NCBI RefSeq assembly: GCF_000213175.1
Contig: NW_009799101.1
Coordinates: forward strand, 1,975,631-2,039,630
Length of the DNA: 64,000 nucleotides
Reading direction: 5' to 3'
Source: Neurospora tetrasperma FGSC 2508
Lineage: Eukaryota > Ascomycota > Sordariomycetes > Sordariales > Sordariaceae
Below, piece after piece: positions 11,830-25,007 of the stretch. Below the pieces are notes generated by a model that saw only the letters and a program-made list of their open reading frames with translations, did no database searches and was not told the DNA's origin. Numbering within the stretch: the stretch's first letter is position 1; every line of letters starts with the position of its first letter. The position numbers were made by a program, and so were the translations under genes.

Positions 11830-12904
11830 ATACTCTCTACCGCCGCTCTAATATAGTACCTATCTCTCTATATTTGACTAATTTGTTAATATACAGCTCC
11901 CTATAATCTTTATTTATATTATTAATTCAATTCATTACTAGCTTTACATTCTTAAAATAGTTATAGATTTATTATACTTTACACCCTACGTCCTACGCTA
12001 ATCGTTTATAAAACGTAGTAAAGTCGTTGTTTAATATTTTATTACTACCTTTATTATAGTATATCCTCTTAAATTACTATTTGAAATTACTAAAGTATAT
12101 TTTAATAGGATTAAATTCGGGAGAGTACGGCGGTAAATACTATAATAGAACCCCCTTCTAATTATACGCGTACTAGAATCCGTTACGGGGGTGTTAATTA
12201 GCGTTATTTATTATTAAAATACTATTATAGTTAGGAAAAAAATTTATTTTAGGGAGTAAGTATTTTACTATCTAGTCCTAAACCCCGGTTGAGTCTGTTA
12301 TACTTTTAAATACTAGTATATTAAATAGTTTATTTACTATAATAGCTGGAAGGAGGTAATACTATATACTACGGATAAATTTACTTAATACTGTTGTAAT
12401 AGTACCGCGGGGTGCCTAATTAGTACGACGAGCACTATCCCTTCGATTTGTACTAGATTCGTTATAGAATACGAATATTTCTATAGTAAATAAAAAGATT
12501 TTTAATATCCATTTAGCTACTAATATAGGGGATTATTATAATACCTTTATATAGAATCGCTTTTTTTTCTACTTTTTCTATCGAAGGTACCGCTGTACAG
12601 TCTTGGTCGAAACGTATACGTTATATTCGTCGGCTAGAAAAGTATAGATTTCATTAAGGTATAAATTAGGTTTTAATACAAGGAGGTTTATAACTTCCTT
12701 TACAATATTAGTTATAGTTAATAAAGTATAGGGAGTAATATAGTATATATTATACTTTAAGCGCCTATATAGGAAGTTTTTTAGTATTCTGGGGGGTTCG
12801 TAATAGTATAAATACCTTACTAGTATCCGCTAGAGTACATTTATATTTCTATGTATTCTATATATTTATATTAGTAGTTTTAGTAACGTTATTAGGATGC
12901 TCAT
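11830..12904 (-). pseudogene. RIP-degraded Tc1/mariner-type DDE transposase
   Basis: One minus-strand frame runs from an ATG at 12904 to about 11830 (about 355 codons) with TAA/TAG stops. Landmarks in order: a helix-turn-helix region with LNEIYTFLADEYNVYVSTKT followed by VQRYLR; IFVFYNESSTNRRDS, matching the FVFVDES block; APRGT; a block matching VLVMDNASIH but reading ILIINNAN; and LPPYSPEFNPIK, matching PPYSPDFNPIE. This is the DDE_3 superfamily endonuclease order. The three inferred catalytic acids read Asn, Asn and Lys, each one G-to-A change from Asp, Asp and Glu, so the protein is dead even apart from the stops. It probably mobilised the surrounding inverted-repeat element. No closer inverted repeats of its own were seen. 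Confidence 0.82.
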
Positions 12905-13122
12905 TATTTACTAGTATTATTATTATTAATACTTTTTAACGGGTATTAGGGTAGCGCACTATATCAATAATAATTCAAAAGATAATATAAATATTAAAAT
13001 AGACAACTATATAATTTAGAGCATTGAAATATCGATTTTTTATACTAGTTTTAGGTAGATTTCAATATTAAACGATCGAATTGAATCGTATAAAGCGATG
13101 TCAAATGGCCAGATTTGTCAAA

Positions 13123-13188
13123 TGCGGTGTGTGTGTGTGTGCACGCACGACCGCTTGCCAAGACTGCACAGGTGTTTGAGTGTGGGAA
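13123..13188 (-). repeat. Right terminal inverted repeat
   Basis: Complement of 6537-6607. The outer 39 bases are identical to the left end; the inner part has a shorter GT/CA microsatellite and small indels. The motif TGTCAAAT occurs twice just inside it. Confidence 0.88.
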
Positions 13189-14063
13189 TGACTGCCGGGG
13201 GCTCGGGCCAAATATGGGTGTTAAGCGCTTACGCTGCGATCTCCCACAACAGAGTTAACGCCTATACTATTTGTCTCTAGGCTTTACTAACACTCATCGA
13301 TAACAGCTAAGCGCACCACACAAGAGCTGTCTCCATCTCTAGGGCTATGTGGGGAAACAGCAACTCACTCACCTCCCTCAACACAACTTCCCAGTGCCAC
13401 TTTCAGTTCCTAAAACGTGGACACCAGCGGTCTTCAAATTCAAGGTGATAACTGAAAGTAGGTTATTTATATGTTTCGTTAGCAGGGTTCATAACACCGA
13501 AATATTAGCGAAGCAAGGTGGTTCTACCATCTTTAGCGTAAGAGTCTTTCCTGTTTCCCGGTCCGCCCATCCACGATAGCATCTCTCCCATATTGGTACA
13601 TCACACTATTGGTTGACCCCCCACCTCTTCCTTATTGAATCTGCGCATGATCTTTTGAAAGGTGAGATTCTTAGCTTTGTCACTATTCTTCCCATGCATT
13701 AACCACGTACACAGGCCATAAGTACCCTAAGCGCCAGTCAACATCTACCAACCTTCAACACAAGCTGCCGTGAACGTCAAGTATCAAGCTACTAACGACT
13801 ATAAACAGAGCAACCAGGATGACAGTTCCATGTTCACCTTGAAAGATTTTACGGTTAACAGATCCTCGCAAACCGACCTGAGAGAAATTATACCACCAGG
13901 CATGACAGAGTTGTGATGACCCGGCTGTTATCCAATCTGTCTCATGGACATTGGTCCAGTATCTGTCCCGCCCGACTTCCAGCACCGTCGTACTTCAACT
14001 TGTCGACAGATGAGACCATGCAACCTTGAATGCACGGTTCTGCTTAAACTACGCGGCAGGCTA
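13189..14063. other. Intergenic, no gene recognised
   Basis: Base composition returns to normal outside the right inverted repeat. No motif-bearing frame. Confidence 0.45.
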
Positions 14064-14378
14064 CCGTAGAATTCCGGGGGATAGCTTTTCAACTTCCAGG
14101 GAAATCAGGCAGGGCCTGCAAGCATACTGCAACATTGATGCCCACCAGAAATTCTATGTAAAACGGTGATTCTAAATATCTCTACCCTCCAGCTTAATTG
14201 AAGAAATAGGTGGGAAAAGGCAGAGCTCCAGAGGAATCGAATTTACAGTGCTTTGGGATGGCGACACGTCTCCCCCACTCTTTTTTGAAGGCATGAAATG
14301 TACCGAATCGGGCATATGTATGTCTGATTATGCCTGATCTCCCTGGAAGTTGAAAAGCTATCCCCCGGGATTCTACGG
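14064..14378. mobile_element. MITE, 315 bp, with 48-bp inverted repeats and TA flanks
   Basis: The left end (14064-14111, starting CCGTAGAATTCCGGGGGATA) matches the complement of the right end with two mismatches in 48 bases, both transitions. Each end is flanked by TA (14062-14063 and 14379-14380), the target duplication of Tc1/mariner-type elements. The interior has no coding capacity that I recognise, so it would need a transposase in trans. Its ends are unrelated to those of the nearby 6.5-13.2 kb element. Confidence 0.85.
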
Positions 14379-14380
14379 TA

Positions 14381-17300
14381 CATAACGCGCCCTTTGTCCA
14401 ACGTGGTGCACGCACTGGGTTATATGGCTTTACACCTGATTAAAGTACGCTTATCACAGTTACATACGTGAGTTTTTTAGAAGCAAGCCGTCCCACTGGG
14501 CAGCAATATTATAACTCGCCTTCTTTCTTCTAAATTTTGCATTGATTCTGCGTCTGAACCCGGCTGAGTGGTCACAGTGACGGCAGCAGTGTCACGTCAA
14601 AGCCCCCCTCCGGTGAATCGGCACTGTTAGCCACACCGCCCCTCCGTATTCCGTGTTCCGTCTTCCGAACCACTCCGTCTACGAGTTCCATCCTCGTCCA
14701 CCAGTGTCTTCATTGTCTCTGTTCAGCAACCGCAGCAGTTTAAGGTCCCTCTATATGGAATATGAAGTGAAGATATCTCTCAGTTTGGTCTAGAGACACC
14801 ACATTGTCTAGTTACTGACAGTCTGACTCAAAGGCCATGCCATCAAGCACCATTTCCTACAAAAGTTGGGTAACGCTGAACGATCTGGAAAATATTCTCG
14901 AAGATGAGACACAAGCGGCCATCTAATTCTCTAATTGTACCTTGAAACATACAAGGCCTGCCTCGAAGCAAGATATTTGTCGAATTTCATCAAGAAAGAA
15001 ATTGAACGACTCGCTAGGCGCGACACGGCCTCAGCTTTACGCATAATTCAAGTCTGATTTGGGGGCATAACTCTGTTTTGACGGTGTGTAGATGCCTCGT
15101 GAAGTGTTTTGAGGCTGAAAGCGATTGCCTTGTGCCTCCTTTGACGGTCCATCATCGCTATGCGGGGCGGCAGCTTCGAACCACTAGCAAGCTCCAGCAA
15201 AGCAAAATCAGATGGGAACAGCCTTTCTGTATGGCAACATGAATGTGAACTACACCCCCTATGACAACACGAACAATACTGGTACAGTTACGTACCGCGA
15301 CCATCATTTCCCCCAAGCTCTTCATTCTGAGCAGGTTCAGCTTTCACACGACATTCGTCTCGCCCTGCCCCACACCGCCAAACCTGGTCAGGAGCGATAC
15401 TATTCTGCTGATGGAATGGCGGGCTCTTTGGCCAATTGGCAGAATTGATAGCGTAGCTTTGTATTTACTGTATAGTATGTTTGCGGCACCACGCGGGAGT
15501 AGAAAGACTGGTCCTGTCCCAGTCCCACTTGTGTTGAAGTGCGAGCACCTCGGACTTTTTTCCTCTCCACTCACCCACCGTGCAACCACTCACGTTTTCC
15601 CCATCTATATACAACCCTTTCACCGTTTCCCACAACCTGCTAGGCTCCTGGATACACATACGCGCGTCTGATATCCATAAAGGGAGCAAGATAATTTCAG
15701 TCCGACCAGAATAGACGCCGTAGGGCTGCCGTTGCCGAACTGGGTGAACATCCTACATACTAAAAACGCCCACATACTACTTACTTGATGATGTGATAGG
15801 GCAAAGCACATCAATACACCAACTCATCTTCACGAAAACGTGCTCTTTTACATATACCTCTTGGATTTAAGCGCGCGTCTAGGGGACAGATGGTGTGGCA
15901 ACGGGAAATGACGAGAAACGTTGAAGTGGTGCCGGACGCGGTCCTTAAAAAAAGCGTCCCTCTCTTCTCCCAAAGAAATTCAAGGTAGAACGAGACCACC
16001 AGCAGTTGATACTTCCTATTTGAAAGCTACTCTTGATGGCTCAAGGCAGCAAGGTAAAATCGGTAGTGTCCCTGTCCTTTCCTTACCCGTTGAAAACATT
16101 AAGACGTCTACATAACAATCAGAGAGAGAGAGAGGCAGGACACTTGTGTGGCGTTAACTCAGCTGAATGTCTGACAACCTACCTAGAACTGTTCTTACTG
16201 ACATGCACATGAAGAGCAGACTAAGGTCGTCTCTGGATATATTAGGCAGAGCATTTGGAGAAAACAGAGCCGTGTCACAGGCATCCGCTCATGCATCATA
16301 CGTACCATGCCTTTCCCTGTCTCCTGTACTTGAGTAAATCTAATAAACAAACATTTTAAACTTCAACAGCGAGCTCGAATAACTGTTCATCACCACGTCA
16401 CCACTACACCCTTTCACATTACTCATACTGCGCTTTACCCTATCTCTACTGTGCCTGGCTTCTACTCTACCCCTGGAGTTCTTGCCACTCGTACGATTCA
16501 GTCCTCGTCTCCCTAGTGCCCCATCCAAGCGAGCCAGATTGGTATCAGATCCCCATACGCCACAGACCGGACGTAGTTACATCCGTTCAGTCAGTAGAAA
16601 TCATTCAGCCCCTCTGCCTTCTTAAAACTGTGATATCAGACAGGAACGGCGCTTATGGGACCATTGAAGTCCATCGAATGGCTACAAAACAGTAACAGGC
16701 AGCAGAATTTGGCTTCATGTCTGCTTGAAAGCGGGAGAGAATTGGTACCTTACTTGGTTTCGAAGGGGCGGAGATAAGGGGATGGGAATTCAAATGTACC
16801 ATAACCTACTAAAATTGAAAAATGATGCAGTGACGAGGTGAACGAGGCTCGAGGCAGGAGGGATGGGGCAAGGCGAGCCGATGTACGGAGCCAAGGTTCT
16901 GTAGACAATAGAAACTTCGAACGTTCGGTTGATTCTACGCCCCTATTATCCGTGAACTCAACATGTTTGGCTGTTCGTCCGGGACATGATGCCGAGGAAA
17001 TGGGCTTCACATATATATCCATCAACACATCCAGAGAGCATTGCGCTTCCTTACGTAACTTTGCAGTAGATGCATCTCTAAAGCCTTCGTTATTTAGCTG
17101 AAGGCAGTTGGTGTTGAATGTTGTCACGTCTTCCATATCGACGCTGCCTCGGTGATATTCTGAGCTCAAATCCGTTGACAGAGGTACACAAGGGTGGTCT
17201 TGTCCTGAGTTTGACGAAGTCCTATGTTTAGCAAGAGTATCAAAACTCAATCAGGCTCCCGGGTACCTCGTGACTGGGGTGGGTAGGGGCACGTTGGGCT

Positions 17301-19046
17301 GGAAGGCAGAGGGCCGGGTGTAGTTGACTGAATATATGTAGTCCTCATGTCTAACGAGCTGTGCCCGGAAAACTGCCAAGCCTTGCACACACTGACTCCA
17401 CGAGGGTGAATGTCGTTGAAGTCCAGGCTGGTTTGATTATTATTCTGTTGCCTGAAAGGAAGGGCCAAATCCTCCGAGCTCCAACCCCATTTCGGCTCAA
17501 TGCATGTTGTATAGTAGGTAGTTATGGTATATCGGATCCGGATCGTGGAGGCATCGGACTACGGGACCTCGAGGCCCCTTTGGACCCTGAATGGCCAGGT
17601 GGGCGGCGCGCCGCAGCGTCTTTCGGGGTCACCATGTACACTACAGCGGGGTAGCTAACACCCATGGTACTACACTAATGTATGTAGTACGTTACAAGGG
17701 TACCGAGCTCCCTGGCTTCTAGCCCGGCCTTCTTCCAGCCGGGCGCCGAGCAGCCCGGGGAGAGACTCCGGGACGTACTGGGTATCGGCTTGCCAGGGCG
17801 GAGCCGGACGGCCGGCGCGCGCCTCGTACAAGCACGGGCGGGGACGTGTCCTACAACCCCTGATGACCCGGTTCTCGGTCGGGTCGAGGGTCGTCGTTTG
17901 CTCTCCTTTGGCCGCAAAGCTCAAATGTCACTCGCTTGCTCCACCCAAAGTGGCATGCGGGTTCCTGCGACGTTCGGACAAACGGACTCTCTCGAATCTC
18001 GATAAGACGACAGTTGCAGCCTGCCAACTTTCCGCGTGTTGTCCTGTCCCATTTCGTTCTCTGTGATACCTACCTAGCAGCATCGTTGGCCTGTGGCATC
18101 TGTACAGGCCATCCGGTGGTGCATGCGACAACCACTGACCGCCTTGTTGTCCGTACTGCGGGGGAGGGGCAAATAGGAAGTCCCAGCATGTCTTCCTTGA
18201 GAGACCTGACAGCCTGGCCATCTAGACATCGGTGCTCGAGCGGTGCTGCAGCATCCGAACCTCGCTTCACTGTAAATCTCGAACTGAAGAAATGGAACGA
18301 ACCCCAAGTCAAACAAGATGAAGCTTTGATCTGTCAGCAGGTTTGTAGAACGCATTCGAAGGTTCCGGCCGCACCGTTGCTTTACCAGGTGTGTCGGGCG
18401 ACCTGAAGATCCTCGGAGCGATGGCAGAAGGCGTGCCTGGAGCCCGGAACAGCCAGGGCAAGCAGACAGAGTGGCAGAATGGAAGTGTAGAGGTACCTAT
18501 GGGCGAAAAGCACGGACCTTTGTCGCCCCAGAAAAGGCTCCGCTCATACTTCGTCATCCAAATGGTCGCCTGGCGGGGCGGTTTGTCAGTCAGTGACACT
18601 GACAGTTGAATCAGATGCTGTTGCTGTTGCCGCTCCCAGCTGCTGGCCACCAGCTGCTTGCCCCTGGTTGGCTGGCCTTGGAGGGAGCAAGCGGTCGGTG
18701 CCACTCGCCGGTGCAGCGGTGCTTGCTTGCTTTGGCTCGAACCGTCCTTTCCATGGCCGTGACAACCTGAACGTAAACGAAACCAACTCCAACACCAAAA
18801 CGCAAAGGCACTTCGTCCCTCCGACTGGTCCTTTTTTTTTGTTTCCATCCCAACACCATTCACCTTCACCTTGCCGTTCAACCTCCAAAGGATCCCTTTA
18901 TCAGCGGGTCTTGAGGCTACGAATTCTGGTTTTTTTCTTTCTCCAAAACCACTTCTTCCCGCTACATCCTCTCCGTGGATTAGCATCACCGTCCGCGATA
19001 CCCAAATACCACATTTATTCTACTGATTCTCAACACAAACGTCAAG
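14381..19046. other. Long intergenic stretch before CDC48, no gene recognised
   Basis: About 4.7 kb with many short frames on both strands (the longest, 16750-17250 minus, has no recognisable motif). An AG microsatellite sits near 16,120. A CpG- and GC-rich block at about 17,700-17,890 stands out from its surroundings. The last several hundred bases before 19047 are pyrimidine-rich and presumably hold the CDC48 promoter and leader. Confidence 0.45.
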
Positions 19047-21859
<2,813 letters not shown>

Positions 21860-23079
21860 AGGAGGAGGGATTCAAGACTCACAGTATTAGAGCAGTCTTC
21901 AGCTAGCCTTGGGGCTCCACTTGTATGTTAATATGCGCTCAAAGGATAGGAGTTGACGAGGTATTCCTTCAAAGTTGATTGACAATGTCTTTGCATAGTC
22001 TCTTTTGCCTGGCCCATCCAGGGTCGATTTAGAGCAATGGGGCACGAACGATGTGACTTATACATTCCACGTAACAGCGGTACCCTCAGCGATTGTTTGG
22101 CATTCGGATTTTGTGACCGAGAGAAAATAATGCAGGCCATAACTTATGTTTCCGTCAACCTCGCTGTCTTTGTGTATGACTTGGTTCCATCCATGCAGCT
22201 GCCTCCAAATTCAGTTATGAACATAGGAACAGTGACCCTAAACTGATGTCAACGTGCGGCTCTTTTTTTACTCCCTTCTCAGGTTGCACCAAGTTTCTCA
22301 AATTCACTCTCAACCGTCTTCCCAAGCCTAGTCTGTGGTCAAGGTAAAGTTTGTCCTGAGAATGGATGAGACCTCGTGATGGGCTGCCCATTGAGGTAGA
22401 TTCGTTGAGAATGGGTGAGGAGTTCATGGCTTTGATTTACCTTGACCACTTTAAGTGATCAGTGCTGGAGTTGTATCCCACATTGTGAAAGGTACATGTG
22501 CAGTTTTCTCCCGGCCCGCGATGCTCGACGAGGGAGAATCTACTTTTGGCAACAGCAAGGCCGGGCAGTCTTCCTTCCATAATTGATTGTAGATAATGTC
22601 GACTAATGAGCATGTACGTTACCTGTGATCTATCCATAAATCTCTTCCGCCGTAGTTGCATCTGTCTGACGGACTGATGAACGAGACGCGTAAGGCCGGG
22701 CAGCATAACGAGCCTAGCCGGATAGACGCAGTTTGAAGAATCGAAGCATAAATTCGAAAAGCCAAGGAGCAAGGAAGGAACAAGTCTTCCAGAGCCGGAA
22801 GGAGTGATAATCAAAAGCAGGGTCGTCCCTTCTGCGGATAGTAAACCATTCGAAATTGACAACCAATGTTCCTTGTCCATGCGGGATACTTCGGCCTTAG
22901 CGGCTGACGGAAAACTCTACTGAATCCCGTCCCCATTCCCTAATGCAGGTCTGGCAGAACTGAATAGGCTGAGGGATGGTAGGGCGCGGGACACTCGAAC
23001 CGCGAGTGGAAGGATGATATGTGCAGTGCTTTTTTAGGTTGCATATAAAGCCAATTAAGCGCGGCATCAACGGCAGGGG

Positions 23080-23127
<48 letters not shown>

Positions 23128-25007
23128 GCCGTTGACCTTTTTCGAGAAGGGTGACTCAAAGTCTCGGCCAACGTTAGACGGGAGGTTACATGTCCTGGTG
23201 GCAGATGTGCATGTTTATGGATTAGGGAAGGAGCGGGTGAGAAGTTGTACCCAGGATATTCAGTCACAAAATACTAAATGATTAAGAAATTCCACACGAT
23301 TTGGTACACTGCAGCCAGAAGGGGAAGAAACTGCCGGGTTTTCTACAAGCTGTTGAGATATTGTCATAACAATAACTTCAAGCAACAACAACAACACACA
23401 TGTTATTATTGTAGTCGACATTAAACGACCCCAAAGAGAGCTATAGTCGAGAATTTCGAATTTACGCCCTATAAACGATTTTCCCAATCATCATCAAGTG
23501 CCTTACCGTCCCAGCCCTGTACTCAAACTCAAAAGTCCCTGAGGCCGGGGCCGATCCTTGAGAACCAAACATGAAAACGAAGCATACCTACCCACAATGT
23601 CAACCTGGCAATGTACTTCTCAGTGAGACTGTCTTGTATTTTTCCAATATGCTGGTTGGACCTTCTCCCGTTTCGTCAGGGACGGCATTCGTTCGCTCAA
23701 GGCAAGTCTAAAGCCACGGCGCGTAAATATGTATATACTTGACATCTACGACTATGTAGTGAAGGCTTTTTATTCTGGGATGGTTGAGAGCATACAAGGT
23801 ACTCAATCCGAAGCATTTAAGAGCAGTCGACATCCGTATCATGGAACGATTGACCGTGTCCATGATTGTTTGACCTAACTGCTGGTCCAATGTTTCTTTA
23901 AAACCCCATTGATCGACGACTTCAGTTATGTTAGGCATAACTGGAAACAAACAAGAGGGTAAAGACTTATACATGCGGAGTATATTCTATTAGATAGTCG
24001 TCTGATTGATATCGACCAGCTACTGGCTAGTTAGTGCTACGGCTCTGCGAGGTTTTGATGGAAATCCTTCGCTGATTTAGAACCTTCGTTGTGTGCAATG
24101 TGAGTCACTATAAGTGCCGACATTCCCAGGGCCACTTTCTTCCATCATAGCATCCTTGAATTTCTCAACCAAGCGCCCCGTGCTACCCATATGTGTGTCT
24201 ATACATCCATCCTCTTGGTTTCTGATCTGCCCAAACACATCTGCCTGGCCTCCCTGATATGCACCCGCATTCACGATATTGGAAAAGAACAACCGGGACG
24301 CAAGAAATACAAAGACCCTGGACCCAAACGAAGAACAAAATAGAACGCAACCTTGGGATATCGATATGAAAATCAACTAGACCACCGACAGAAACACCGT
24401 GGAGTAGCTAGCAGCGATGCCGAAAAAGATAATGACCCCTGTGCAGAACGATCTTGAACTGACGTGACCTGACCCGACCCAATTTGGTGGAAAAGATGAG
24501 AAATGCAACATTGTGACTCGATGTTTCCCAGCTTTCGGCCATCCAGTCTTCCTTTACTCCCATTTTTGTTTTGTTCCTGCTGCACTCAAACCATTGCCCG
24601 CATTCAGAACCAGTGAAATAATACAACTTAGACGTAAGAAGCAGAACAAGAATGACAAAAAAGAGAATCATTTGCCCTGAAAGCAGGAAGCTATTAAGCT
24701 TTCCTTAAAATTGAGATTATCGAGTCCAACCATCCCTTGTGGTATCACACAAGACACGAACTAAGGAATTAATACCACGTAACGAATACCCCGGGGGAAA
24801 AGGAAAAAAAAAAAAAAAAAAAAACTTAAACTTGGATTAATGATGATAAATTCATACCGCAAACGACAAGGAAGAACTGAAGAGAAGGATGATGATGCAA
24901 AATGTGTGAATAGAAGCCCACTAAAATAATGCGTAAATGGCCCTAGCCGCGTTCTTGTATATATCGCGACATAGGTATTGTAGCTGCAGTCTCGGCTCCA
25001 TACCCTT
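21860..25007. other. Convergent intergenic region between CDC48 and the forkhead gene
   Basis: About 3.1 kb lying 3' of both neighbours. No frame with recognisable motifs. It contains a 42-base A run at 23080 and a second A run of about 21 bases at 24804. Confidence 0.5.
23080..23121 (+). repeat. Poly(A) tract, 42 bases
   Basis: Uninterrupted A run in noncoding sequence. Upstream sequence is not recognisable as a retroposed gene, so this is listed as a simple repeat. Confidence 0.9.

Larger units (their letters stand above)
6537..13188. mobile_element. RIP-degraded DNA transposon island bounded by inverted repeats
   Basis: The outer ends are inverted repeats: the first 39 bases are identical and similarity continues for about 70 bp through a CA microsatellite. 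Inside, the sequence is strongly AT-rich and full of TA dinucleotides, as RIP produces. It holds a long decayed plus-strand frame (from 6729), a decayed Tc1/mariner-like transposase on the minus strand (12904 down to about 11830), and a nested LTR retrotransposon (8908-11185). Removing the nested element and its duplicated 5 bp leaves about 4.37 kb. A single transposon with two convergent genes is the simplest reading; a mariner nested inside another element is the alternative. The flanks share only a TG dinucleotide, so the target duplication is unresolved. Confidence 0.72.

Noticed and set aside
6530-13195. Target-site duplication of the inverted-repeat element
   Set aside because: Only TG is shared at the two flanks (left before 6537, right after 13188), which is too short to support; no TA or 8-bp duplication is visible.
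16750-17250. 166-codon minus frame
   Set aside because: No recognisable motif, no partner exons and no coding-like composition; kept as noncoding.
22981-23010. tRNA-like GGTTCGAGTGTCCC on the minus strand
   Set aside because: No matching acceptor stem, D arm or anticodon arm could be drawn around it.
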